Below, one piece after another: positions 53,723 to 64,000 of a stretch of 64,000 bases of DNA. Under the pieces are notes generated by a model, which saw nothing but the letters and a program-made list of their open reading frames with translations, searched no databases and was not told the origin of the DNA. The stretch is from Salminus brasiliensis (lineage: Eukaryota > Chordata > Actinopteri > Characiformes > Bryconidae): assembly GCF_030463535.1 (NCBI RefSeq), contig NC_132901.1, positions 289,621 through 353,620 on the forward strand, given 5' to 3'. Each line of letters starts with the position of its first letter. The stretch's first letter is position 1. A program made the translations under genes and the position numbers.

Positions 53723-54639
53723 AGGACTGGTACAGAAAGGCTCATGAGATCGGCTAATCGTATTAAACCTGCATTGCTTCAGTGGATTTCTCTCCTTTGT
53801 GGAAAAGTTCCAGCTTCATTTGGGACTTTGTTACACACACACACACACTCACTCACACACACTCACTCACACACTTTTTTTAAGAGATTCCATCCCCAAG
53901 AAAAAAGAGAAGTTTTCTATTTTTATCAAAAACGTTAGCATTAGCTTTAAGTCATGCAGTGTTGTCTTTACAGAAATTTGGTTCACCTACGGTCTCTACG
54001 GAAAAGCCAGGATACGCTTCTGGCTCACTGGAGAGTATAGAAGGAGCTCGGACGTGGATTAATGCCCTGCAGCAGCGACTGTAGAGAGCATGGACGCCGG
54101 GGTTCCACGTTCCCTGTCCCGGAAGAAAATATGAATAACAACTGTCCGCCATGTTGTCGAATCTGCACCCGGAGTAGGCCTCTCTGCGCAGTAGAGACCA
54201 GAGGCGGAGCCAGATTCGGCCCCTCCTCTCGGACCAAGGCTTTGAATCGCTGCATTCCTAAGCGTAACCCCGCCTTCCCGCTATCTAGACAGTGTAGCAG
54301 AAGCCTAGGCTGTATATAAGAGTGGGCTGGACCACAGCGACCTTTGAAAAGTGAAGCCTACACTACATCTCTCTTGGGCGGTTTCCACTTTTAGCCCCGC
54401 CCCTTCCCATGTAAGTGAATGGAGCATTTCATTATTCAATTTCATTTAAAATCACACATCCATTTCAAGTGTTCTGTCAATTCCGCAAGCTCCGCCCACC
54501 TTAATACCAACCCCTCCCCACCCAGTGTTTTTTTTCTTCGCTATCAATTTATTAGGGGGTATTTAAAGGGGTGTGGCAATGAGGAGGTCAGCTAATGCCG
54601 ACCATCTGATATCGCCAGCTGTCGACTGACTGCACATGC

Positions 54640-54930
54640 TCATTGGGGGAACCTGGGTGGGTTCCGGGTGGGCATGGGCTCTAAGTGGGTTTTTGTACAA
54701 TGGGTTTTTCCCCAAAGTTATTGCCCACCTTAATTTCACATGGGTCCCATTTAGGTCCCATGTGCAGTGTACAACCCAAATGGGACCCATGTTTGACCCC
54801 TCCTGGTCCCATGACTGACCCTAGTGGGTAACTTATGTGGGGCCAACGTGGAACCCGAGGGCAAAACGTTCTGATTCCAAGTTGGGCAAAACATACAGGT
54901 CCAGTACAGGTCCAGTACAGGCCCCACATG
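54640..54930. repeat. Degenerate GGGTCCCAT repeat
   Basis: Palindromic words such as 'tgggtcccat' and 'tgggacccat' recur, with a short direct repeat 'aggtccagtacaggtccagt'. It looks like decayed satellite or transposon-derived DNA. Confidence 0.5.
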
Positions 54931-56697
54931 GATATGCTAGCTTGGCAGAGAGATGGGGAGGGGCTTTCCACTAAGAAACATGGGAGGGGTTTGGGCAGTC
55001 ACATGGTCTCTAAACAGAGTGAGGGTTTAAAAACGGAAAGATTTCTGGGGGGAAATAAAAAGAAATGGGCCAATATTAGCATAGCTGTCTTTAAAATATG
55101 AATATATGGGGAGGGGCGGAGCTACACATAATACTGCAAGCAGCCAGCAGAGGCGCTAGACCTGTGGTGGCGTCACTTCCGAGAGGCGTCGCGCCGTCCA
55201 TGTTTTCTACAGTCACCGCCCTGAAGAAGTATGATGCACTTAAACAGATGATTAGTTACTCGATTATGCTCCAGCGCTCTCGCGCGCTAGCTGAAGTTAT
55301 TAAGCAGGCAAAGATGCTACGGCTAATTTGTTTTACAAAGGCTAATATGCAGCAGAAGATGCGAAAGTCTGAGGAATCGCACGGGCACACACAAAGAGAG
55401 GTGTGCGTCACGCTTGCGAGAGGGGGTGAGGGTGCTGTTTGTGCGCGAGTGTGCTTTCACTCGAAGCGCGAGAGAAGAAAAAACGTGGCTGATGAAGAAG
55501 AAACTGCGAAAGCGCCTCATAGCTTGTCTTGTAGCTTGTTTTGTAGCTGAACAGTCGATGAGGAGGTTTCCCTTCGTAGTAAATCCGTAACAGTCAGAAT
55601 GATTTTAGCGCCCTCAAGTGGGACCTCCGGCAGCGCAGAGTCACGTCCGTTAGCCTGTTAGCGGAGAGAGATTCCGCGCGAGAAAAACGGCTGAAAAAAT
55701 AAAACGTTTCTTGTCTTTGTTTCGTCACTGCGGATTCGTTCATCTACGAGACGTGAACTCGCTTATATTCAAATTTGTAACTGATGATTGGTTAGCCGCT
55801 AAACAGTTAGCAAGTTTTAACTTCCTTCAGAACTGATGTCACTTTTTTACAGCCGTCTGACTGGCTGGATTCGGTCCCGTCGTAAAAAAAACCCCAAACA
55901 AACAAAGGAAAAAAAAAAAAACCCAAAACTTTACAACGTGAAGACTCTTCGTCTTCTCCTCTCCCACAGCGCCACCTGTCTGCAGGAGGTCAAACATGCA
56001 CGTATTTAAGAGTTGAAGACTCTTCCACGGTTCTCCGAGACGATTCGTTCCTGAATTCCACATTTTCCCTCGTTTAGCGTCCGGAGAAATGAGTGGATGA
56101 GGGGTTTGGATTTTGGCACAGCTGTTCTGAACAGGTGTGTGCTTGTCGTCTCCAGTGGTCACCGACTCTGGCGCTAATCCGGCCCACCTGATCCAGACGG
56201 GTTTTCAGAAGTGCTTCTTGATGTTTGGGGTGAAATTTGGCTCCTCACTGCAAAGAGAAGATCTCGGCGAGTGAAAGCATCGTGAACCTTTAACCCCTGA
56301 GGGCCTGTTTACGAGCCTACAGAGCAGCAGTCTACAACTACGTCTATTAATGACTAATACGTATTAATTATTATTATTTTATTGACATTCAGTTTTTACT
56401 AATCATTTATTAGTGCTAAAAGAACTAAAGCAGGGGTTAATTTTGTTCAGCTAATATCTCTTTATCTCATTATCAGACTGTTTTTATTTGTGTTATTTTA
56501 TCCAGGGTAAATAAATAAATGAATACATGAATAAATAAATCAAATAAATAAATATGTCCCTCGTCACTGTTGGACAAAAACCTTGTACGTCCAGAAATGT
56601 GGAGAAACAGGTTTTTGTGTAACACTGACTATATAACAGTACACCTCCTCTAATCAGTTATCAAACAGTTATTAATATATATATATATATGTGTACA

Positions 56698-57236
56698 ATT
56701 AATTGACAAAAGTATTGGGACACCTGCTCATTCCGTTTCTTCTGAAATCAAGGGCGTTAAAAGAGCTGATTCTGCTTCTGTTGGAGTAACTGTCTCTACT
56801 GTCCAGAGAAGAAGACTTTCTACTAGATTCTGGAGAAGGAGCATTGCTGTGAGGATCTGATTGATTGCATTCAGCCACAAGAGATTAGTGAGGCCAGGAT
56901 GTTGGGTCATCATCACCCCACCTCATCCCATCTAAAATGTACTGGATGGAGCTCCACCACCATCACTCCAGAGAACCCAGCTCTCCTCAATGCTGGGGGG
57001 CTTTATACCCCTCTAGTCCACGCCTGGCATTATTAGGCAGCATGGAGCCAATAAGGTCATGATGTTGATCTGCTTCAGAGAGTCCTATTCTATTGGCAGT
57101 ACTTCTTCTCTACAGGGACTAGACGAGCTGTGTGTGTGCATTTGCACATCTGTGTCAGCAGTGGGTGCAGCTTTAAGTAGCTGAATGCTGAATCAGAAGA
57201 GCTGTCCACAAACATTTGGACAAGTAGTGTATATAT
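56698..57236. mobile_element. CACTATAT-family element, near full length
   Basis: The left end 'attgacaaaagtattgggac' and the right end 'gtccacaaacatttggacaa' are imperfect terminal inverted repeats. The interior shares blocks with 12,575-12,990 and 24,386-24,560 but encodes nothing. It is a non-autonomous DNA transposon of unassigned superfamily, 539 bp long. Confidence 0.7.
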
Positions 57237-57653
57237 TAAATATGTAATCTATAGGGATTGTCTTCTTACGATAACAGCAGGATGAGAAACAGTGGATATG
57301 CAGCTGCACTCTAAACTGAAGGGTTCTGAGCAGTTGTGGTTCTATAGAGAACCCCTGGAGAACCCCCTGTCGTAAGAGTGTGTTCACTCGCCGAGATGAG
57401 GTCATGTTGGGAGGGACACAGGAACCATAATAGAGTCGTTTTGATCTTTAGCTGGATCAGGCGGGAGGTGAGACCTGCCAGATGGTCAGCACACGTCCAG
57501 GTCCAGGGTCGGTGACCACTGCTTTAGGGTGGTCCTGAAATTCAGCTGGAGTTCTTTAGGCCCAGGTGTGCGGCTGGTCACCTGAGGATTAGGGGTTAGG
57601 GGGTGGGGTGGTCAGAGATCACCCAGGGGCTCAAAGGTCACCTCGAGGGGGCG

Positions 57654-60600
57654 TCACAGGTACACCTCCCTGCGCGCCAGCGTGAGGCACGACGTGGTCT
57701 TGTAGTCTCCGCCCCCCGTGCGGGTGAGCGGGATGACCTCCGACCGCTGGTGCGGGTCGTCCTGCTCGTTGCCGCGGTGATGGTGGTGGTGGTGGCCGCC
57801 GAAGCCGGCGCTGCTGAAGGTGTCGTACGAGGCTGAGGTCATCTTGCGGTTCAGCAGGTTGCGGTTGTGGTCACCCATGTTGCGGTTGCGCAGCGCCCCC
57901 TGCTGGTCCACGTTGCTGAGAGAGCCGCGGGCGTCCTCGGCCCCGCCCCCGCCGCTGCCCTGGTCCGAGCCGTCGTCCTCTTCCACACCCTCCTCCTCCT
58001 CGATCTCCTCCGGCTCGCTGTCGTCCTCGTGGTTGTTGTTGTCGTCACCCGCTGAGGGGTCGCCGACCACCCGTTTCCGCGGCGACGGGCGGACGGGCAT
58101 CCAGCAGGCGTCCGAGTGGCCAAACTCCCCGCAGTCACGAGTGCACTTGCCGGTCAGGGCGACGTCAGGCAGGTGCCGCGGGTCTGAGAGAGAGAGAGAG
58201 AGAGAGAGAGAGATACATCAGCCTCTGTAAAGCTAAACCTCTGTCTATGTAAATTAGCTCTTTTCTGATTGGTCTCCCTGTATTGTGCAACCTTCTGAAA
58301 TCAGTCCAGGCTAAAACACTTATTGAAACAGCGGAATGGGTGGAGCTAAATTGCTGTAAGGCTGAGTGGGTGGGGCTAAAGTGCTTTAGGCTGATATTGA
58401 GAGAGAGACAGAAAGAAAGAGAGAGAGAGAGAGACAGATTCTCCCCTCTCCAGGTAAATTTGGACGCTACTTTGTCTCCCTCTAGTGGACAAATGTCCAT
58501 GGTGCGGTGCAGTTTGAACAGATCTGCTCCCATACAGCAGTGTTTATTTATACAGCAGTGCCTTCTAATGACATGTAACCATGGAAACGCAATAGATATC
58601 ATTCTTACACACATTTACAAAAATAGTTTACTAACCTTTTACTCTTCCAATAGTTTATTAACTATTTTTACACTGTTTCTAACTTTTTTTACCTACAAAA
58701 AAAAAGTGAATGGATGGACTAAACTGTTGTAGGCTGAATGGGTGGGGCTAAACTGCTGTAGGCTGGATAGGTGGGGCTAAACTGTTGTAGGCTGAATGGG
58801 TGGGGCTAAACTGTTGTAGGTTGAATGGGCGGGGCTAAACTGCTGTAGGCTGAATGGATGGGGCTAAACTGTTGTAGGTTGAATGGGCGGGGCTAAACTG
58901 TTGTAGGCTGGATAGGTGGGGCTAAACTGTTGTAGGCTGAATGGGTGGGGCTAAACTGTTGTAGGTTGAATGGGCGGGGCTAAACTGCTGTAGGCTGAAT
59001 GGTGGGGTTAAACTGTTGTAGGCTGAATGGGCAGGGCTACACTGCTGTAGGCTGAGTGGGTGGGGCTAAACTGTACAAACCATCATATGCTGTGTTTTGA
59101 AGACTGGTATGACGGACAACCAGGACCACACCAGTATAAACCAGTATCTGTTGTGGTTTAAATACATGGTACGCTTGTCAGTCAACATCAGACCAGAACA
59201 CACCAACTTACAATTGATGGAATTTATGTCGTTCAAACAAACAAACAAACAAACAAACGAATAAATAAATAAATAAATAAATAAGTAAGTAAGTAAGTAA
59301 ACAGGGCGTGGGAGAGGTGGAGGAGAAGCGGCTGCGGTGATGTAACTCCAGAAATACGACCTCCTCCTCCTCCCACTTTTCTTCCTGTTTTGTTGTTCTT
59401 CGTGGAATAACAGTCGTAAAGTGTGCCGTTTTTGGCAGCGCTCCAGGGGCAGGCCGTGTTTGGAGGTCCCCCGCGGGACCGCCGCTCAGGCTGGATGACG
59501 CGGAGCAGCGAGTGAAGCTATAAATAACTGCACTTTTATACCAGAGACACCTAAACGATCTGCCCGAGCCTCCCGACGGGAATCTGACCAGCAAAACACT
59601 TTCACTGCTGCGTAGATCACACCCCCAGCCCCCTACACCCCGCCCCCTCCGCTCCCACAAACCCCCGCCCCCACAGACCCCCAGTCTCCTATACCAGTTT
59701 TACACCCCGCCCCCTCACACCCCCTCTGCTCCCACACACCCCCAGCCTCCTAAACCAGTTTTACACCCCGCCCCCTCCGCTCCCACAAACCCCCGCCCCC
59801 TCCGCCCCACAGACCCCCAGCCTCCTACACCAGTTTTACACCCCGCCCCCACAGACCCCCAGCCTCCTACACCAGTTTTACACCCCGCCCCCACAGACCC
59901 CCAGCCTCCTACACCAGTTTTACACCCCGCCCCCTCACACCCCCAGCCTCCTAAACCAGTTTTAAACCCCGCCCCCTCTGCAGTCCGGGTTTGCAGGTGA
60001 GTCACACAGCACATCTTCAGGGTCCAACCAAGGCCTGAAATCTGACCCTCCAGCCTATGTAGTGGACTAGAGACTGTAAACACGGAGACGTTTAGGACTG
60101 AAGCAAAGCATGTTTCCTTGTACAGACAGACAGACAGACAGATAGACAGACAGACAGACAGGTAGATATAGACTTGCAGACAGACAGCTTTAGACAGATA
60201 GGCAAACAGACAAACAGACAGAAAGATAAAGACAGGCAGCCAGACAGAGAGACAGACAGTTAAATAGACAGCCAGACAAACAGATAGACAGAGAGAGACA
60301 GACAGATAGACAGAAAGACAAATAGACATCCAGACAGACAGCTATAGACAGATAGGCAGACAGGCAGACATAAAGATAGACAGACAGAGAGAGACAGACA
60401 GACAAACAGAGAGACATACATGCAGACAGACAGACAGCTATAGATAGATAGGCAGACAGGCAGACATAAAAATAGATGGACAGACAAACAGAGAGACATA
60501 CAGACAGACAGACAGACAGAAAGACTGACAGATAGACAGACAAACAGAGAGACAGGCAGATGGACAGACAGACAAACAGAGCGATATACAGACAGACAGA

Positions 60601-61281
60601 TAGATATAGACAGATAGGCAGACAGATAGATATAGACAGATGGGCAGACAGACAGACAGAGACAGCGAGACAGAGAGATAGACATAGACAGATGGGCAGA
60701 CAGACAGACAGAGAGACAGAGACAGCGAGACAGACAGACAGACAGAGACAGCGAGACAGACAGATAGATATAGACAGATAGGCAGACAGACAGACAGACA
60801 GACAGTGAGATAGACAGACAGATAGAGCTGTCACTGCCTACAGGACTGTACTGTGAACGGAGAGACATTTGGGACGGAACCAGCGCTGATGTGGTCATTC
60901 ACCCTACGCAGGGAACTAGAATCTGAGGCAGAGGGGCATTTGGGATTCAGCCAAAGCTTCAGCTCGTTACTGTGCTCTGTTTACTCACTGCTGATTGGAC
61001 ACTAATCCTGTTTGCTGTTTTGTTTGTCGACATGGCGGAACCAATCAGATTTGAATGGTTTTACAAGACCTTGATTGGCTTTTCTAAATCTGGGTATAAA
61101 CTCTTCCACTGTTTACCAGGAGGGTCCAGATCCCACCGCGGAGACCCACAGCAGAGGACAGCTGCACTGTGTTAGGGCTCAACTGCTGTAGGCTGAATAG
61201 GCGGGGCTAAGCTGCTATAGGCTGAATGGGTGGGGCTGGGAGTGAAGGGTGTCCCTTATCACACTTTAAATGTGTGTGTGT

Positions 61282-61315
<34 letters not shown>

Positions 61316-61520
61316 ACCCACCATTCTCCACGTGTTCCTCCTCCCCCACGCTGCCCTCTGGTGTCGTCCTCTCGTATCCGTCCTCCGGCAGCGGCAGGAC
61401 TCCGATCCTGGGCCCAGACGAGCTCTTACTGCTGGGGGTCTCGGAGTCCTCCACCCCGCTGTCGTAGCATCCAGGGTCCTGAGGCTGCGTCGCTACAGAG
61501 AACGTCACCCTCCGCAAGGG
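57654..61520 (-). CDS. pcdh7: Delta-1 protocadherin, 3' coding end (pcdh7-like)
   Basis: This is the cytoplasmic tail of a homophilic neural cell-adhesion protein. Exon 61,520-61,322 (199 bp) begins PLRRVTFSVATQPQDPGCYD. RRVTF is the CM3 motif that binds protein phosphatase 1 in delta-1 protocadherins. It splices (AATG/GTGGGT to CTCTCAG/AC) into the terminal exon 58,183-57,654, restoring E-N-D-P-R-H-L-P-D-V. The terminal exon has the CM-type block CTRDCGEFGHSDACWMP, an acidic stretch (SEPEEIEEEEGVEEDD), MGDHNRNLLNRK, SYDTFSSAGFGG, a six-His run, VIPLTRTGG and the C-terminus LARREVYL. From memory the ending suits PCDH7 better than PCDH1, which ends REIYL. The large extracellular exon lies beyond 64,000. 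The acidic, Gly-rich and His-rich insertions look lineage-specific. Confidence 0.82.
58725..59072 (-). repeat. 29-bp minisatellite in the protocadherin intron
   Basis: About 12 units of 'ggctgaatgggtggggctaa' plus 'actgttgta'. Single or double copies also occur at 58,335-58,395 and 61,170-61,235, on both sides of the array in the same intron. Confidence 0.9.
59625..59985. repeat. GC-rich minisatellite in the protocadherin intron
   Basis: Units contain 'caccagttttacaccccgcc' and 'cccacagacccccagcctcc'. Lengths vary from about 40 to 60 bp. The minus strand is rich in G-runs. Confidence 0.9.
60121..60826. repeat. (CAGA)n/(GATA)n tetranucleotide array
   Basis: About 700 bp of imperfect 'acagacag' and 'agatagat' units with embedded 'gataggcagaca'. 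The minus-strand frames rich in Cys-Leu-Ser-Val are products of the repeat and not proteins. Confidence 0.95.
60975..61140. repeat. Interspersed repeat shared with itln-E intron 5
   Basis: The stretch with 'actaatcctgtttgctgttt', 'ggaaccaatcagattt' and 'tctaaatctgggtataaa' matches 48,700-48,850 in the same orientation. It is probably one dispersed family. Confidence 0.6.
61273..61312. repeat. (GT)n microsatellite beside the RRVTF exon
   Basis: A GT run starting only about 10 bp downstream (minus strand) of the donor at 61,321. A CA run at 61,529-61,552 sits just upstream of the acceptor, so this exon is framed by microsatellites on both sides. Confidence 0.9.
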
Positions 61521-61656
61521 CTGCAACGCACACACACACACACACACACACACAGTCAGTAAACACAACTATAGAACCACACTGCGGAACCACACTGCAG
61601 AACCACAGACACTCTCACAGCAAACACACAAACCCTCGCTGGCCTCACCTCACTCA

Positions 61657-62970
61657 ATTAATCAGTCACTGTAAACAACAGAGTAAACAATCAGTAATCT
61701 AGTCTAAACAACAGAGTAAACAACAGCATAAACAATCAGTAATCCAGTCTAAACAACAGAGTAAACAACAGAGTAAACAATCAGTAATCCAGTCTAAACA
61801 ACAGAGTAAACAACAGAGTAAACAACAGCATAAACAATCAGTAATCCAGTCTAAACAACAGAGTAAACAACAGAGTAAACAATCAGTAATCCAGTCTAAA
61901 CAACAGAGTAAACAACAGCGTAAACAATCAGTAATCCAGTCTAAACAACAGCATGAACAATTAGTAATCCAGTCTAAACAACAGAGTAAACAACAGAGTA
62001 AACAATCAGTAATCCAGTCTAAACAACAGAGTAAACAACAGCATGAACAATTAGTAATCCAGTCTAAACAACAGAGTATACAACAGAGTAAACAATCAGT
62101 AATCCAGTCTAAACAACAGAGTAAACAATCAGTAATCCAGTCTAAACAACAGCATAAACAATCAGTAATCCAGTCTAAACAACAGCATAAACAATCAGTA
62201 ATCCAGTCTAAACAACAGAGTAAACAACAGAGTAAACAATCAGTAATCCAGTCTAAACAACAGAGTAAACAACAGAGTAAACAATCAGTAATCTAGTCTA
62301 AACAACAGAGTAAACAATCAGTAATCCAGTCTAAACAACAGCATAAACAATCAGTAATCCAGTCTAAACAACAGAGTAAACAACAGCGTAAACAATCAGT
62401 AATCTAGTCTAAACAACAGAGTAAACAACAGCATGAACAATTAGTAATCCAGTCTAAACAACAGAGTAAACAACAGAGTAAACAATCAGTAATCCAGTCT
62501 AAACAACAGAGTAAACAACAGAGTAAACAATCAGTAATCTAGTCTAAACAACAGAGTAAACAACAGCATGAACAATTAGTAATCCAGTCTAAACAACAGA
62601 GTAAACAACAGAGTAAACAATCAGTAATCCAGTCTAAACAACAGAGTAAACAATCAGTAATCCAGTCTAAACAACAGCATAAACAATCAGTAATCCAGTC
62701 TAAACAACAGCATAAACAATCAGTAATCCAGTCTAAACAACAGAGTAAACAACAGAGTAAACAATCAGTAATCCAGTCTAAACAACAGAGTAAACAACAG
62801 AGTAAACAATCAGTAATCCAGTCTAAACAACAACATAAACAATCAGTAATCCAGTCTAAACAAAAGAGTAAACAACAGAGTAAACAATCAGTAATCTAGT
62901 CTAAACAACAGCGTAAACAATCAGTAATCCAGTCTAAACAACAGCATAAACAACAGCATAAACAACAGCG
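61657..62970. repeat. 1.3 kb composite minisatellite
   Basis: Units are built from 'aacaatcagtaatccagtct' followed by 'aaacaacagagt' repeated one to three times. Variants 'cataaac', 'cgtaaac' and 'catgaac' recur in ordered blocks. It lies in the intron upstream of the RRVTF exon. Confidence 0.95.
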
Positions 62971-63148
62971 CAAACAACACTCAGCTCACAACACGTAGCG
63001 CTGAAACGAACATCACACCCGTCACTGACCAGCGCCTCCTACAGGCAGTTTAACCCCGTAAAGAACCCCCTTACTGCCCCCTGCTGGACGCACCACACCA
63101 CTTCTTTGACTGGGTTCCTGGGTTTCTTTTCTGTTCTGTTCAGCTCCC

Positions 63149-63150
<2 letters not shown>

Positions 63151-63197
<47 letters not shown>
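63151..63197. repeat. (GT)n microsatellite
   Basis: An uninterrupted run of about 23 GT units. Shorter GT runs follow at 63,296-63,330 and 63,385-63,423. Confidence 0.95.
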
Positions 63198-63199
<2 letters not shown>

Positions 63200-63877
63200 A
63201 TCTTGCAGTGTGTCCACTCTGTGCAGAGCTGATCGAATATTAATGGATTTTGACAGCAAACATAAAAACCATCCCTTTAATCTGCGACACACTCCTGTGT
63301 GTGTGTGTGTGTGTGTGAGTGTGTGTACACATGCAGCTGTCAGGACAAGCAGGTGTGCTTGAAAGCCTTGCTGCCTTTTTGTGAGAGTGTGTGTGTGAGT
63401 GTGTGTGTGTGTATGTGTGTGTGAGTGAGTGAGCTAATGAAAGGAAAACAGTCCTCACCTGACAGATCAAAGGAAATTAACAAGGTGTGATTAATCAGTC
63501 CGGCTGTGTTGAAATGGAATGCGCACATGACCAATAAATTATGCAAATCAGAATCAGATCTCTGCATCAGCAACCTCCTCCACCCAATCACACACCTCCC
63601 CCCCCCACACACACACTCTACCATTCTGCTCTACTCAGTGCATCATGAAATCTGAAAATTCCCACTATTCTATATGAATCATTACAGAATGACTCAGTGA
63701 ATCATGAGATCGCAAATTGCACCAGTGCTGTTGTTCAGCACATGATTCAGTTCATCTTCATTACTCAATGAATGATTCAACCTGATTCAATTATTTAAAA
63801 ACATTTTAATTTAAATCAAATTTCATTAGGAATTCTGAAACTTCCCCAATCTAGTCTGATCTACAGTATCCTTTATC

Positions 63878-63917
<40 letters not shown>

Positions 63918-63920
63918 AGG

Positions 63921-64000
63921 GGGGCAGTGGTGGCTCAGCGGTTAGAGCGCCGGGATATCGATAACAGGGTTGTGGGTTCGATTCCCGGGCTCGGCAAGCT
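63921..64000 (+). mobile_element. tRNA-derived SINE, copy 3, cut by window end
   Basis: The 5' head GGGGCAGTGGTGGCTCAGCG with B-box GGTTCGATTCCC matches the SINEs at 4,731 and 35,593 on the opposite strand. It follows a 35-bp poly-A run (63,881-63,915). The body continues past the window. Confidence 0.85.

Larger units (their letters stand above)
52434..57653 (-). other. Protocadherin 3' UTR or downstream DNA
   Basis: The first kilobase (52,470-53,430) is GC-rich, with C-runs at 52,890-52,935 that are G-runs on the transcribed-sense minus strand. Microsatellites lie at 53,288-53,404 and 53,617-53,720. A degenerate 'tgggtccca' repeat occupies 54,640-54,930. The 150-codon open frame at 55,098-55,550 has no recognised domain. 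55,560-56,690 has no feature beyond A-runs. Confidence 0.45.

Noticed and set aside
55098-55550. 150-codon open frame as a gene
   Set aside because: No recognisable domain, no clear promoter or splice sites, and it begins in repeat-like sequence.
60190-60898. Two Cys-Leu-Ser-Val-rich open frames of more than 200 codons
   Set aside because: They lie entirely in a CAGA/GATA tetranucleotide array and simply translate the repeat.
63921-64000. tRNA gene suggested by A-box and B-box
   Set aside because: The same head begins the SINEs at 4,731 and 35,593 and is followed by SINE body. It does not form a full tRNA.

Overview
The window is nuclear DNA from a teleost fish. It has spliced genes with consensus GT/AG introns, vertebrate-type proteins (intelectins and a delta-1 protocadherin), a tRNA-derived SINE, Tc1-type transposase remnants, short inverted-repeat elements and many micro/minisatellites. 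The repeat families look otophysan (characin or catfish-like), but I cannot name the species from the sequence alone. There are no prokaryotic genes, no CRISPR array and no operons.

Positions 1-51,000 hold an innate-immunity cluster of five intelectin loci (secreted Ca2+-dependent lectins) and two copies of an MABP-like beta-prism repeat gene. Order: MABP-1 (+, 3.4-4.3 kb), itln-A (+, 7.9-11.1 kb), itln-B (-, 15.5-19.2 kb), a 2.2 kb minisatellite, itln-C (-, 25.1-29.1 kb), MABP-2 (+, 34.3-35.1 kb), itln-D (+, 38.7-41.7 kb, broken by a stop codon), itln-E (+, 46.6-50.7 kb). I rebuilt all seven coding exons of each intelectin. Exons 3-7 have the same sizes (248, 159, 121, 104 and 153 bp) in A, B, C and E. 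D has an 85-bp exon 5 carrying a 36-nt deletion and an in-frame TAA. Predicted products are A 330 aa, B 332 aa, C 303 aa and E 303 aa.

The cluster is built from nested duplications. Positions 1 to about 11,990 recur directly at 30,798 to about 42,525, with byte-for-byte identical MABP proteins. The interval 5.34-7.9 kb recurs in inverted orientation at 19.2-24.1 kb. A Tc1 remnant is shared by three of these copies. The intelectins are mosaics: C has an E-like 5' end and an A/D-like body, D has an A-like 5' flank and a C-like 3' half, and exon 3 is nearly uniform in A, C, D and E. Gene conversion, possibly aided by tandem arrays in intron 4, is the simplest reading. Residues of the glycan pocket differ between paralogs.

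Positions 52-64 kb hold the 3' end of a minus-strand delta-1 protocadherin (best match pcdh7): a 199-bp exon with the RRVTF motif and a 530-bp terminal exon. The introns and flanks are crowded with VNTRs, microsatellites, a full-length short inverted-repeat element and a SINE cut by the window edge.
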